DNA of 64,000 bases from Malaya genurostris (GCF_030247185.1 NC_080571.1:32352753-32416752); one strand, 5' to 3'; positions 27,911-40,039 are shown, numbered from the stretch's first letter. Numbers and translations are program-made. Notes: generated from the sequence alone by a model not told the origin.

Positions 27911-28599
27911 GTTACAGTCGTGAATTATGAAGTAATTTATCGATTAAACGGGGATTACGTTAAAAATTAGACAGATTTAACATTTCAAATTACGATGAAC
28001 TTTGCCACATTCCATGATGTCTCTGAATGACATTTTCATGTGCATTGCTATAGTGGAAACCGCATCCATGGAACTAGTCTGGAAGATGAAGATCCAGTTT
28101 TCTGGAATTTTTAGAAAACTATGAATTATTTAGGAACCTGTCGTGTGTTCATACTTGTTTTCGTTGTAATACAACCTTTGCTGCTCATTTGGTGTCCGTA
28201 CTCAATTGAGCATGTGGTTTGAATGGTAGTGGAGAACGTGGAACAAGTAGGCTCATGAAACATTCACGCAAAACAGCTAGTTGTGCGCCAAACTATATTA
28301 CTTATGATCTAGTATTCATATTTTACTCTCCAGCGGGAAAGCATTGAACAACTCGCAACACGTCAAATAATCGTAGAAGATCTAGTAAGCATTGTGTGGA
28401 AAACCTCCAATTCCAAACAAATTATATTCTAGATTTACCTTATTTTCCCGATGAATTTTCCATATTATTTATAAACTGTATTATAGGAAAAGTCGAGTTG
28501 GTTTGAAACTTTGTTTAATATATACAGATGGGTAAAGAATTCGTTCAAACTAAAGAACACTTTTCCGAAGTTTGGAAAAACTTGTCAATTGTATTCGTA
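27911..28599. other. No gene seen
   Basis: AT-rich spacer between the mariner fragment and the Jockey element. No domain or repeat was recognised. The exact 5' end of the Jockey element may lie in here. Confidence 0.35.
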
Positions 28600-28699
28600 T
28601 TCACGTCATCTAGTTATTTCTCTGCAATTACCCACTGGTCCTTTTTTGCATCGATATTCTGGAGGTCTGAAATAGACGCATCTACAACAGAATAATCTA

Positions 28700-29750
28700 C
28701 TTTCTACTTTTCTCCTGGAAGTAAAAGTCTCATTTCAAATCGGACGAAGAGGAGAATGTCGAGTCTTGGTTGATAGATTGGAAGATTACGAACGTCTTAT
28801 TCGATATTTGTCCAAGAAACTTCATAAATTTTATTCACTTAATACACTTCAATCGAAGTGATGTAGACAATTTCAAAACTTTAGAAAAAGTACGTTTCAT
28901 TCCCCACATTAAAATTCATTGGGAACATTATAAACGGCATAATCGTATTGCAAACTTAACGCAATGTCGTGGTTGCCAAGGCTCCGGCTATGGAACCAAA
29001 AAATTTCGTATTGATATACGGTGTTTGAATTGTGGTAAATCACATTCGAAAGACGTTTGTCCAATGAATGAAACCACTGATAAATTTTCATGTGCAAATT
29101 GCAATGGAAATCATAAATCCAATTATTTGAAATGTCCTGTCAAGAAAAAAAATTAAAACGCTCGTTCGCTTAGACAACAAGTCAAATCAACGACCTTAAA
29201 TTTACAGAACATACCTGAAAAACAAAAAACCGTTACAAATGCCACGCCTAATTCTTCTAGGCACTTATTTCTTCGAATTTAAAACAAAAAGCAGATACGC
29301 CTTCCAATTCGTCTTCTAACGAAAACAATTTATTGACAGGTAGATCGACCCCGTCATCATCTTCTTCTAATGTCACTTATGCTAGTGTAACAGGTAAAAA
29401 TCTATCACTTAATTCTTCTAATGTAAATAATCAAAACGCCTTGCAGTTCATCTTCTAACGAAAACAATTTATTAATAGGTAGATCGGCTATATCATCTTC
29501 TTCTAATGGCAGTTCTAATGGCAGTTCTAATGGCAGTCTACCTACTAATATTCCTTCAATGCCATACGCTTCTTTAAATGAAGTTGATTTAGGCGATATA
29601 ACTGAAAATAAAATGATCTACCTACAAAATCAACTTTTTCAAATGATCATCCAAATGAATTCGACTTCATCACTTTTTGAAGCATTTCAAATCGGATGGA
29701 AATTTGCAAATAATATTATAATGAATTTAAAATTTAACAGTGATGTTAAA
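28700..29750 (+). pseudogene. Jockey ORF1 (gag-like) remnant
   Basis: Translation gives RVLVDRLEDYERLIRYLSKK in one frame and, after a shift near 28840, VRFIPHIKIHWEHYKRHNR followed by CCHC-type knuckles: CRGCQGSGYG, CLNCGKSHSKDVC and CANCNGNHKSNYLKC. The frame stops at 29154-29156. Downstream, Ser/Asn-rich sequence continues in broken frames towards 29750, with a locally duplicated NGSSNGSSNGS stretch near 29505-29535. The protein would have bound element RNA. It is not intact. Confidence 0.75.
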
Positions 29751-31671
29751 TAATTATTTGGATATTTTAAATTGGAATACTCGAACTTTGAAATCGAGTG
29801 AAGATGAATTTTATAATTTTCTCTCAGTTCACAAATTGCATATTGCCATTGTGACAGAAACTTTTCTTAAACCAAATGTCAAATTGAAAAGTAATCCACA
29901 TTATGTGGTTCATCGATTTGACAGGTTTACTGGAATGGGTGGTGGAGTTGCCATTTTTGTCCAACGGCAAATTAAACATCGAATTTGACCTTCTTTCAAT
30001 ACTAAAGTTATTGAAAGCTTGGGAATCGAAGTTGAAACCATTCATGGAATTTATTTCATCGCTGGAGCATATTTGCCATTCCAATGCACCGGCGAACAAT
30101 TAAATTTTTTTAAAGGCGATTTGCAAAAACTCACAAGATATCGATCGAAATTTTTCGTAATAGGGGACTTAAATGCTAAGCATGTCCAGTGGAATTGTAG
30201 GCGAAATAACAGTAATGGTAAAATACTTCATAATCAACTCTCGGCTGGTTACTTCACAGTTCTTCATCCCAGTAATCCGACTTGTTTCTCTTCCGTGAAA
30301 AACCCGTCTACAATTGATCTGGTTCTAACAGATCAAAGTCACATTTGTAGTGAACCGATTACTCATGCTGACTTTGACTCAGATCATCTTCCTGTAACAT
30401 TCAGACTTTCCAACGAAGCTATAATTAATCCAATTAGTTCTATTTTCAACTATCATAGAGCTAATTGGTTGGATTACAGATCTCACATTGAAAATCATGT
30501 GGATCATGAAACTATTTTAGAAAATTCTGCGGACATTGACACATCAATTGATAATTTGAATCATTATATTATCGAAGCTAGAAATGTTTCAGTTCCCAAA
30601 GCTCAAACTAAATTAAATTCTCCTACCATCGATGACAATCTTCAACTGCTCATTCGGTTGAAGAATGTTCGTCGACAACAATATCAACGTTCTCGTGATC
30701 CTGCTATGAAAAACATAGTTAGGAATTTACAAAAAGAAATTAAACAAAGATTTACTCTTTTGCGAAATGAAAATTTCGCTAAATAAGTTGAACAAATTAA
30801 ACCATATTCTAAACTTTTTCTGGAAACTTTCTAAGGTTCTTAAGAAAACTCAGAAACCAATTCCTGCTCTCAAGGAAGGAAATCAAATACTTCTTACAAA
30901 TGGCGAAAAAGTTCAAAAACTTGTAAATCTGAATTGCTACCCGTACGAGCCGGTGTTCCGCAGGGTTCGAGCGTAGCTCCAATCTTGTATAATATTTTCA
31001 CTTCTGATCTTTCAAATCTACCCGTTGGTTGTCAGAAATCGCTATTCTGTGACGACACAAGTCTGTTAGCCACGGGTAGAAATCTAAGAGTGATCTTCAG
31101 TCGCCTACAAAGAAGTTTAAATATTTTCAGTGATTATCTGTCAAAATGGAAAATTAAACCAAATGCTGCAAAAACGCAATTAATTATCTTTCCTCACAAG
31201 CCAAGAGCTTCTTTTCTTAAACCAAACAATAATCACATTCTCAAATTGAATGGCTTGGAATTGACATGATCTGATCAAGCTAAATACTTAGGTTTAACGT
31301 ATGACAAAAAACTCATTTTCAAGGATCACATTAAAGGAATCCAGGCAAAGTGTAATAAATATATTAAATGTTTATATCCTTTTATAAACAGAAATTCTAA
31401 GCTCTGTCTAAAAAACAAATTGTTAATTTATAAACAAATTTTCAGACCAGCCATGCTTTATGCGGTACCAATTTGGTCAAGTTGTTGTTCCACCAGGAAG
31501 AAAACGCTTCAAAGGATTCAGAATAAAATTCTGAAAATGATTTTGAAGCGTCCTCCCTGGTTTAGTACAAATGAGTTACACAGACTCACAAATATAGAAC
31601 CATTAGATGTAATGTCACATAATATTATAAGCAAATTCCGACAAAAATCGATGCAATCTTCAATTGAATAG
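29740..31671 (+). pseudogene. Jockey ORF2 (endonuclease and RT), broken
   Basis: The endonuclease is recognisable from ILNWNTRTL through TETFLKP, FVIGDLNAKHVQWNC and DSDHLPVTF. An in-frame TGA lies at 29986, TAA at 30784 and TGA at 31267. After KVQKL (about 30925) the sequence jumps to RAGVPQGSSVAPILYN (RT motif B), so the fingers and motif A are deleted and the frame changes. Motif C reads FCDD instead of the usual FADD. The thumb and C-terminus (31280-31671) end ISKFRQKSMQSSIE, typical of mosquito Jockey elements. No activity is expected. Confidence 0.85.
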
Positions 31672-31919
31672 ATTCGCTCTCTGTATTAGTTAGTAAGTTA
31701 GTATATAAGTTCCTTTTCCCCATTACACAATACAAGTAGGTTTAGAATTTTCCCTACACAAAAATCTCAGAATTGCGGAAGCAAATGAAGTCCTCATGGT
31801 AATAATAAAATCATGTATATAATAGGGCTGAAAAGTCACAACTTGTGGCTGAACACCCAATTTAAATCCTAATAATTAAATTTTAACTCATATTCCAATA
31901 AATAGTTATTAAAAAAAAA

Positions 31920-34196
31920 CAAACGATTCGGACTGATTTCATTCTGAATAATTATTTGCAAGTGACCAAAGCTCCGTTTTCGTCACTTTACACTGCGATG
32001 ACCTGCCACCTTCAGCTTTCATTGACAAAAACATTAGCTGCAATCGAAAAGAAAACCACATTCCACATCCACATTGTAAACAATTTCTCACAACAGGCAG
32101 CCGGCTGACATAACACCAGTTTGTCTGGCGATGAAAACCGAAGGTTTCAAACGATGAACCCCCGGTGAAAATGTGCCTTCTCGGAGTAGAACAATCGAGT
32201 CGAGGTTTTTCGGCAGCCAACACATGATACATCTTTAATGAATTTTATCATTACTCGGCAAATTTGTAGTAGCGTAACCGAGAAGACGAATTTGATCTGT
32301 TTGTTGCGTGTTGTTTTATGCCTCCAGTGGACCCACCCACCCCCACCCACAATGGGATCCAAACACACAGTCGCCGTGGCACACGGGCATTGTTTCAGTA
32401 TCTAGTCTTACAGCCGGACTGATCTGGGTTTTGGGTTAGATAACAATGGTTGGTTAGAGCATCCTCCACCTCCAGTCCATCACCTAGTTTCAATTCAAAT
32501 GATGGAACGGAGTGTCTTTGAAATATCTTTCTCACTCATAGTTTTCTATTGTAGTTTGTGTGGTGTGGTGTAAAAGGTCGTATAATAAATAGTTTATTGT
32601 TTTTTGTTTTGTTAATTCAGCGAACAAGGTTACCACTTCGAGAGGATGCGACGAGATTAGGGGGACTGTTGTTTTTTTTCCAATTACCATCATGAAACTG
32701 GATAATTAATTGCTAGATTTCGTGTAAACAATTTTTCGGACGGAGAAATGAAACACGACGACTAAACGTACCGCGGTTTAACTCTGACGGACAAAACCAG
32801 ATTTAAATTTAATGAAACAATCAACCGCTCGCTGCCTAGATTTCCTGTTTGTTTCCCCTCCGAGGAGTTGATTCCCTCTGCCTTCCGTTCTCTGGAAGGG
32901 CTGGAGGGATTCAAAGTTGTTGTGAGGCACTTATTCATGTCCCAGCTTCATCGTAGTCGTCGTCGTCGTCGTCGGTCGCTTATGGGTCTGCTGATTTGTT
33001 TATGGGTTTGGTTGCATAGATTTTTATTCCGTTCTTGTTTTTTTCTTCTTTCCGGGTTCTTACTTCTGCACGATTATTTCCCTTTATTGTCAATATCCTG
33101 CTGGTGATGGGATTTTTTTTGTGTCGCCAAACGACGGTGCATCTGACTCCGATGCAGTAGCTTTTATTTTCCTCCGGATTACCGTTCTTCGACGATGCCA
33201 CGGAAGAATGTCGAAAAAGTCGATTCGTCGAACTAAATAACATAGATGGGTTTTCTGGCTCAGTGGAAAAAAATAACGAAAACTTGTTTAGTTATTGAAG
33301 CATCGAATCACTAACTTTCTAGTTAGTTGATCCATCCCAATCTTCGCTAGGTGGATTGTTCCAAGAAATTGTCCCTCATCTTCCTTCTGTTATTTTGCTT
33401 TTCATTGGCCAAGTGAAATATGTTGCACCAACACGGTCAAGTCTCCGCCAGTGGAATGGTGCATGTTTGTATCAGACTGGCCACATCAGATTTTGCGGTG
33501 CTTCAGCACTAGCGGATAGACACATTGCGCCTCTATTCCAAATGCCCTCCCCAATCCTGTTTACGTACTAAAAGAGGAACACACACACGCTCACATTGGC
33601 TCACCAAAGGACCCAGCGTCCGGATGAAATCGAATGCAAAATGGGAAAATCTCATAAAATCGGTTTATATTTATACCGGACCGGATGAAAAGGCTTTGGC
33701 ATCATTGGCAAAGGCAATCTATCAAAGGATGGATAACTACTAGGGATAACTTTAAATGAAGCAATGCAGAAAAGTGGCCCCATTTTTTTCGTCTTCTGAT
33801 GCCGTCCGATGAAACCCGGTGCTCGCCAGCGGCCTCTGATGTGTGGATCTGCTGCTGGGTGATGGCAAAATAATTGGATCTCCAGTGGAGGAAGAATGAC
33901 CGCATAGCTGAGACGCATTTCGAGCGTCTTGAAAGTTATTGGGCAGCAAAAAAAAACCCTGCATCGGAAGAGTGGAGGACTGCATTTCTTGAAGTCGACA
34001 GTGAAGAGTAAAAGCTAATCGGTTTATGTTGGTAGCTTACAAGGCAATAATGCAACGATGTTTATTTATAATCATATCTATAGAAGTAAGCCTGGGATTT
34101 CGTTCGACTCTTGGAATTCGTTTATTGAAGTTCCACAATCTTCTTTTGAAGTAAGAATGTTTCACATATGGAATTCTAACATAACGATCAGTTCTA
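31920..34196. other. No gene seen
   Basis: Short open frames on both strands without recognised domains. There is a CGT triplet tract at 32952-32975 and moderately GC-rich stretches near 32300-33200 and 33400-33900. Host regulatory or intronic DNA is possible, but nothing in the sequence proves it. Confidence 0.4.
32952..32975. repeat. (CGT)n microsatellite
   Basis: Tandem GTC/CGT triplets, about six to seven copies. Confidence 0.85.
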
Positions 34197-35468
34197 AAGG
34201 CTGTCCCTGAAAGTATGGACGCAACCAAAAACCGCTGCCATTTCGCAATGGTTCAGAATGTGTCAATTTTTATGACTGCGTCCTGTTGTTTACACTCTTC
34301 TCTAACCACTTGTGCAGTTGTTTATTCGTTTTTCATTAGTTTGTTTCGAAATGCGTGTACTTTCAGCAGAACAACGTCGAAAGATTGTGTAAAAATGGTG
34401 CACAGAACGCGGACTGTCACTGAGAAAGATAGCAAAAATGGAAGGAGTAAGTGGAAAAGCCGTGCGAAATGCAATCAGGAAGTTCGGTGAGGATAACACC
34501 TTTGAGCATAAACCGAAAACGGGTCGAAAAAAGGTCAGTTGGATAAACGTATACTGAAGGCGTTCGAGCAATAGAAGGAGGTTTCAGTTCGGGATGTGGC
34601 CAAAAAAGTGGGCACTTCTAAATCAAATGTTCTTCGTGCAAAAGAACGTTTGAATTTTCGAACCTATAAGAAGTAGAAACAACCAAAACGTAGTCCGAAA
34701 CAAGAAGCATCGATCAGGCCGAGGGTTCGAAAACTGTACAATACGATTCTTGTTGGAAATTTGAACTGCATAATCATGGACGACGAAACCTACGTGAAAC
34801 TCGATCACAAATCCTTGCCGGGACCGAAATATTATACGGTGCGAGAAAGGCAAGTGTTAAACCAGTCCGAGACATCGATTGAAGTCGAAAGATTTGGTAA
34901 GAAAGCTATGGTCTGGCAAGCAATTTGTAGCCGCGGATTTCAAAACCCTTCATCACCACTGCTTCAATGAACAGCGAAATATACATCAAGGAATGTTTGC
35001 AAAAACGACTCCTACCCATGATTCAAAGTTGTCTTCTGGCCAGATCTTGCTTCTTGCCACTACTCGAAATCAACGGTAGAATGGTATACTACCAAAAATG
35101 TCACTTTCGTCCCAAAAGACATGAATCCACCAAATTGCCCACAACTTCAACCAATTGAGGACTTTTGGGCATTAACGAAGGTACATCTTAGGAAACATGT
35201 CTCGGCAGCCGAAACCATTCAAAAGTTCGAAAAAGATTGGAAAAAAGTGTCAAAACTTGTCGCCAAGAAGTCTGTACGGAATTTAATGAGGAACGTTCGC
35301 AAGAAGGTGCACCAGCTAGTCTACAATGGCTAAGTAGCAAATGTTGAGAATAATATTCTGTTGTTGTAGTCTAATATTATCAGTATATCGAATAAAATTT
35401 GAATATCTAACACTTGTGAATTATTTACAGCGGAATCAAAGTGCGTCCATACTTTCTGGGACAGTCTT
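34197..35468 (+). mobile_element. Tc1/mariner-superfamily element, DD37E type (copy 2)
   Basis: A complete 1272-bp element, the same length as the copy at 7271-8542 but with different ends. The left TIR AAGGCTGTCCCTGAAAGTAT and the right TIR ATACTTTCTGGGACAGTCTT are inverted copies over about 28 bp. It is flanked by TA at 34195-34196 and 35469-35470. It contains one broken transposase gene on the plus strand. Confidence 0.9.
34351..35333 (+). pseudogene. DD37E transposase, decayed
   Basis: About 327 codons, full length. The start MRVLSAEQRRKIV is followed by stops after codon 13 and near 34574 and 34674, and by frame changes near 34535 and 34960-35030. Catalytic residues are visible: Asp in CIIMDDETYVKL, Asp in FWPDLASCHYSK, and Glu in NPPNCPQLQPIED, with 37 residues between the last two. 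The C-terminus runs KSVRNLMRNVRKKVHQLVYNG. It differs clearly from copy 1 in sequence, so the two are separate families or old branches. Not functional as it stands. Confidence 0.88.
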
Positions 35469-35548
35469 TATCGTCAGTAACTACAGAATGCAAATCCACT
35501 GGAAAATGTAAGCAATAACATCCGTGATTTCGTAGAAAATAATTTCAC

Positions 35549-36120
35549 AAATGAACGACTGAATGCAAAAGTCGGATAAGTGCAACTTAGTTTGGAAAAT
35601 CCGTTTAAGTATTTTTGAATGCGAAAACCGGATAAAAATATTAAGAGCAAAAACCGGACATGGACTTTGCAATGCAAGAATCGTTTTAAGACATCTTTTT
35701 TGCAGGAACCGGACAGAAAAACTTTGAATGCAAAAATCGGACAAAAACTTAACGGGTTCTTCCCAAAACAAATGTATTTATCCGGTTTTTGCCTTGAAAC
35801 TTATTACAAACTGAAGCTGTGGGAACGCAGCATAGATCAAGTTGACCGTAACAAACAAGCAAACCATGCTTCGTCCACTGCCACAGTCGGTAAAAATTTT
35901 GAATTCAAAAACCGGATAAATACATTTGTTTTTAAAGAACCGGTTAAGTTTTTATACGGTTCTTACACAAAAGATGTCTTTAAACGATTCTTCCATTGCA
36001 AAATCCATGTCCGATTTTTGCTCTCAATGTTTTTATCCGGTTTTTGCATTCAAAAATAATTAAACGGGTTTTCCAAACTAAGTTGTACTTATCCGATTTT
36101 TGCTTTCAGACGTTCAATTG
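35549..36120. mobile_element. Foldback element with 216-244 bp inverted arms
   Basis: The left arm (35549-35792) and right arm (35905-36120) are reverse complements with few differences, separated by a 112-bp loop. Both arms repeat the phrase AAAACCGGATAAA and close variants. The left arm has an extra 28 bp or so, a local duplication around 35705-35735. A transcript would fold into a long double-stranded RNA. An open frame through it (35619-36059) is a by-product. It sits 80 bp from the right end of the DD37E element. Confidence 0.8.
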
Positions 36121-36388
36121 AACTATGGAACACCTTTTCAAAATGTACCCACTGGAAAATATGGTCAGCAATTTGAGGTAAATCTTTCAATTGTACGTAG
36201 GCCGCTACTTATATTTCGGGAACTGGCCACACTAATGTCAATAGCTAAACGTACTCAGAACGTTTTAATGTACAAGCGCTATTTGTGTTGTTTACAGTGA
36301 GTTAAATAAATCAATTTAGTTAAAAAAAAGGTGAATCACCCGACGTATATGAGATCGTAACAGATGACGAATCATGGATAGATACGTA

Positions 36389-37679
36389 ACAGTTCGGCTG
36401 AAAAGATCGTATCGTTTAATAGAAACACACATTTTTTGCCAAAATTCGTTTTTATTATTCAACATAATTGCCATCAGAGGCGATACAGCGATTATAGCGA
36501 TCTTCCAACTTTTCGATACCATTTTTGTAGTACGATTTGTCCTTTGCCTCAAAATAGGCCTCAGTTTCAGCGATTACCTCTTCATTGCTTCTAAATTTTT
36601 TACCAGCGAGCATTCTCTTCAGGTCTGAGAACATTAAAAAGTCACTGGGGGCCAAATCTGGAGAATACAGTGGATGAGGGAGCAATTCGAAGCCCGATTC
36701 GTTCAATTTCAGCATGGTTTTCATCGACTTGTGACACGGTGCATTGTCTTGATGAAACAAAACTTTTTTCTTCTTTAAATGAGGCCTTTTTTTGAAATTT
36801 CGTCCTTCAAACGCTCTAATAACGCTATATAATAGTCACTGTTGATGGTTTTTCCCTTTTCAAGGTAGTCGATGAAAATTATACCATGCGAATCCCAAAA
36901 TACAGACGCCATAACCTTACCGGCCGATTGTTGAGTCTTTCCACGCTTTGGGTTCGGTTCATCGCGTGCAGTCCACTCAGCTGACTGTCGATTGGACTCC
37001 GGAGTGAAGTGATGGAGCCATGTTTCGTCCATTGTTATATATCGACGAAAAAAATCGATTTTATTTCGATATAACAGCTCCAAACACTGCTCAGAATCAT
37101 CAATTCGTTGTTGTTTTTGATCGATTGTGAGCTCACGCGGCACCCATTTTGCACAAAGCTTTCTCATATCCAAATATTCGTGAATAATATGTCCAACACG
37201 TTCCTTTGATATCTTTAGGGTGTCAGCTATCTCGATCAACTTCACTTTACGATCATTGAAAATCATTTTGTGGATTTTTTTCACGTTTTCATCGGTAACA
37301 GCCTCTTTTGGACGTCCACTGCGTTCATCGTCTTCGGTGCTCATATGACCAGTACGAAATTTTGCAAACCACTTACGAATTGTTGCTTCGCCCGGTGCAG
37401 AGTCTGGATAATACTCATCAAGCCATTTTTTGGTATCGGCCGCACTTTGTTTCATCAAAAAGTAGTGTTTCATCAACACACGAAATTCCTTTTTTTTCAT
37501 TTTTTTCACAATAACAAAAGTAGCTTCACTCAAAATGCAATATCTTACAAACTAATAATCAGAGAGCTGTCAAATTTATACACGTATCTTTTGAAGGTTG
37601 GTACTAACTGAAAATGGTATGGATTTAATTCTAGTGGCACCCTCTCATAGAAACGATACGAACTTTTCAGCCGATCTGT
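36389..37679 (-). mobile_element. Mariner element, nearly intact
   Basis: About 1291 bp, a normal mariner length. The ends ACAGTTCGGCTGAAAAGATC (left) and the inverse of TTTTCAGCCGATCTGT (right) form TIRs extending to GTATCGTTT. TA precedes the left end (36387-36388). The right flank reads CA, perhaps a mutated TA. It contains one transposase gene on the minus strand with a single frame break. Confidence 0.85.
36455..37533 (-). pseudogene. Mariner transposase (DD34D) with one frameshift
   Basis: A cut-and-paste transposase. The first part (37533-36775) holds the HTH region and GRPKEAVTDENVKKIHKMI, then WVPREL and the first catalytic Asp in ITMDETWLHHF. The second part (36760-36455) holds the other two Asp residues in HQDNAPCH and YSPDLAPSDF, 34 residues apart. 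Together they make about 355 residues, the normal size. The only clear defect is a single-base change in an A7 run near 36785-36793, just before VLFHQDN. The likely natural start is one of the first Met codons. The sequence most resembles the mellifera-type mariners. Confidence 0.88.
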
Positions 37680-37699
37680 CAAAACGTCAAAATGTCGAA

Positions 37700-37955
37700 T
37701 TGATTGGTCATCCACCGTACAGCCCCTGACTTAGCACGCAATGATTTCTTTTTATTCCGGCATATCAAGAAAAAATGGCGCGTTGAAGCATTCAAAAATC
37801 ATGTTTTTGGAGGTATCATCTTCACAGCGGCAAACATACTTTTCTGATTGGTTCGAACGCATGCAAAAGTGTATCGATTATCATGGAGAATACTTTGAAA
37901 AAAAAAAAAACTGTTTGTTCTTATACGCTATTCCCGAAATATAAGGAGTGGCCCT
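37700..37955 (+). pseudogene. Mariner transposase, C-terminal fragment
   Basis: It starts within the PYSPDLA motif (decayed) and continues FFLFRHIKKKWR, then AFKNHVF, DWFERMQKCIDYHGEYFEK, which is the mariner C-terminus. At least one frameshift lies near 37800. Everything before the third catalytic region is missing. It directly abuts the right end of the mariner at 36389-37679 and could be from the family whose N-terminus is at 27540-27910. Confidence 0.75.
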
Positions 37956-38499
37956 CGCATGACTCAACCTGAAATAATTCAAAATTAAAGTGTTACTAAA
38001 TGTTTGGTAACAACAAGTACCGAAGAGTTTTGAGGTAGCAAGCAACATTTCGTAAACCACCTCGCAAGTTTTCTTTAAACTTTTCGTTGAAATTTGACAA
38101 CCAAGCAGTTATTTTGTCGATCACAAAAATTACACTGCTCGAAAATATGGTTATTTTTGACAGTTCGATAGTCGTTCATTTATCTATTTATCGACACTGA
38201 AAAAGATCTTGCGATAATTTCTTTTTTTTTCAGGCACGCACACAGAAAAAAAATTCGGGGGGCTGTGGCTTTTCAGAACTTGTTTATCAATTTTTATCAA
38301 TATCGATACGTATGGAAATGTGTATTGGTTCGATCCAATTCCAAAATAAAACTCTGGCAGTTATTAATATTAATATTGAACAGTAACAATACTGATGTCA
38401 ATACTTTCGAGAGGTAAAACATCTGTATTAATATTCAGTTCATATTGCTTCGAGTTTTTTTTTTAAATAACCTTGTTTTCACTGTATTAATTATGAGCA

Positions 38500-39960
38500 A
38501 TTTTGTGTTAACTATGCAGAAGTTTCGGAAAGTTTTATTTTTGTGTTTTAATTTGGCTGAAAGCGCATCAAATGCTTATGAGATGATGCTCATGTAGGGA
38601 ATGGTTTTGACGTTACAAGAATGAAGATTTCAGCACTGAAGACCGGCCACGTTCTGGACAACCAAAAAACTGGAAGATTACTCAATGAAGATCCGAGTCA
38701 AACGCAAGAGAAGCTTACAGGGCGGTAAAATTTCATTTCAATCGAATATTATAAGATAAAAATAGAATTTTTGGCCGTTGACTGTCAGCATATCCATTCT
38801 CATTTATTTTACTTTTGTTACCGAAGCTCCTAAAATTTAGAGTCAATTGAATAACCGTACCTAGTCACATGAAGTTTTGTTTGCTCAGTTTCAAGTGCCA
38901 AGTAGTCTACCTACTTCATTGTCCTCACTGTTGGTGGTGAGCAAGTTCCAATGAATATGTATGAAACTAAAACTCGATAACCAAAACTATCTCCGGATGG
39001 CGGTTCTCATTTGAGTTTTCGATTATGACCAGCAAGTTTATATCAATAATTTTCGACTGTTCGAAATGTATTGAGATGTGTTTCAAAATATTAAGAATGA
39101 AGACTGAAAGAGGAAAAAATGTTTTATGTTTATTCTGAAATTGATATTTCAGTTATCATGACTGGTTTACCTTTCATCCATTATCTTGAACCAACTCGAA
39201 TGTTTACATGCAGGGCCGCCGAGAGGGGTGCCCATTTTTGCTCACTAAACGAAGGGGCCCGCATTCAAATCCACCCGGGCCCGCTTTTTTTTCTCGGCGG
39301 CCCTCTCTCAATCAATTGTAAGAGTTATTTCAAACGATCAACGCACGGTGGTTAAACTGAGCTTCGGCTGAAAGTGCAACAAATGAAGAACTAAACGCTG
39401 TCCATTCGGTACGCCAGCGAAGATTGTGTTAGAGTGTGAAGTTTACTGCAGTAGAGTGATCGTCAGTGTGTGCCACAGTCAGTTTTAATTGGATTCAATG
39501 AAGTTTTACAGCACTGATGGGGAGTGACGCAACAAGCAAGCAACTGAAACCGAGAGACATTGAAAGGTGATTTTTTACATGATAGTTATTTTCCTGCATG
39601 ACAACGCTCGGTCTCATGTCGCAAAAGTTGTGAAAAAAATATTTGAAACAGCTCAATTGTCCCACCCCACCCGTCGTTATCTCCTGACATTGCTCTTTCT
39701 GATTACTGGTTGTTACGACGGACGCAGCACGATCTGGTTGTAGGCTGACTTCTTTCGCAGAAACCGAAAATTGGCTTGGATAACTTAGATCACATCAAGA
39801 GACGAGACATTTTTTCGAGATGGAAATCGAAAATTGCAGGAGAGGTGGGAAAAACTAGTAACCAGTGATGGACGATACTTTGAACAATGTATGAATTCAT
39901 TTTATTTTGAAATAAATGCATTTTTCGACCCAAAAAAAATGGATCGAGTAACTCCCAATA
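38500..39960 (+). pseudogene. Decayed mariner, split by foreign sequence
   Basis: The left part (about 38500-38725) encodes FNLAESASNAYEM and then a STEDRPRSGQPKN-like linker. The right part (about 39570-39960) encodes LHDNARSHVAKVVKK, a decayed SPD motif and a C-terminus ending SDGRYFEQCM. Between them (about 38726-39345) is unrelated DNA that includes a GC-rich hairpin. Many stops and shifts are present. Middle parts of the transposase with the first Asp are missing or unreadable. Confidence 0.65.
39211..39305. mobile_element. Short GC-rich inverted-repeat element (about 95 bp)
   Basis: AGGGCCGCCGAGA (39212-39224) pairs perfectly with TCTCGGCGGCCCT (39292-39304). The interior is GGGGCCCGC / CCCGGGCCCGC rich. 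It stands out sharply from AT-rich surroundings and lies in the DNA that splits the old mariner. Confidence 0.6.
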
Positions 39961-40039
39961 TATAAATACTTGAAAAATTGACGGTTATAAAGTCACTTGT
40001 TGGAAATTATCCATTTTATAATTGACTTTAAGTAATGAG

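Larger units (their letters stand above)
28600..31915 (+). mobile_element. Jockey-clade non-LTR retrotransposon, internally deleted
   Basis: ORF1 remnants with zinc knuckles, ORF2 with an APE endonuclease and the C-terminal half of the RT, no RNase H, and a poly(A) tail near 31911-31919. This architecture, plus the C-terminal phrase LHRLTNIEPLDVMS, is that of the Jockey clade. About 200 or more codons covering the RT fingers and motif A are missing between 30925 and 30945. The 5' boundary is approximate. Confidence 0.82.

Noticed and set aside
30767..30976. Separate small gene at the end of the Jockey endonuclease part
   Set aside because: It is the shifted continuation of the Jockey ORF2 up to the internal deletion.
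35619..36059. 146-codon open frame
   Set aside because: It lies across the foldback; the apparent repeats in the protein come from the inverted arms.
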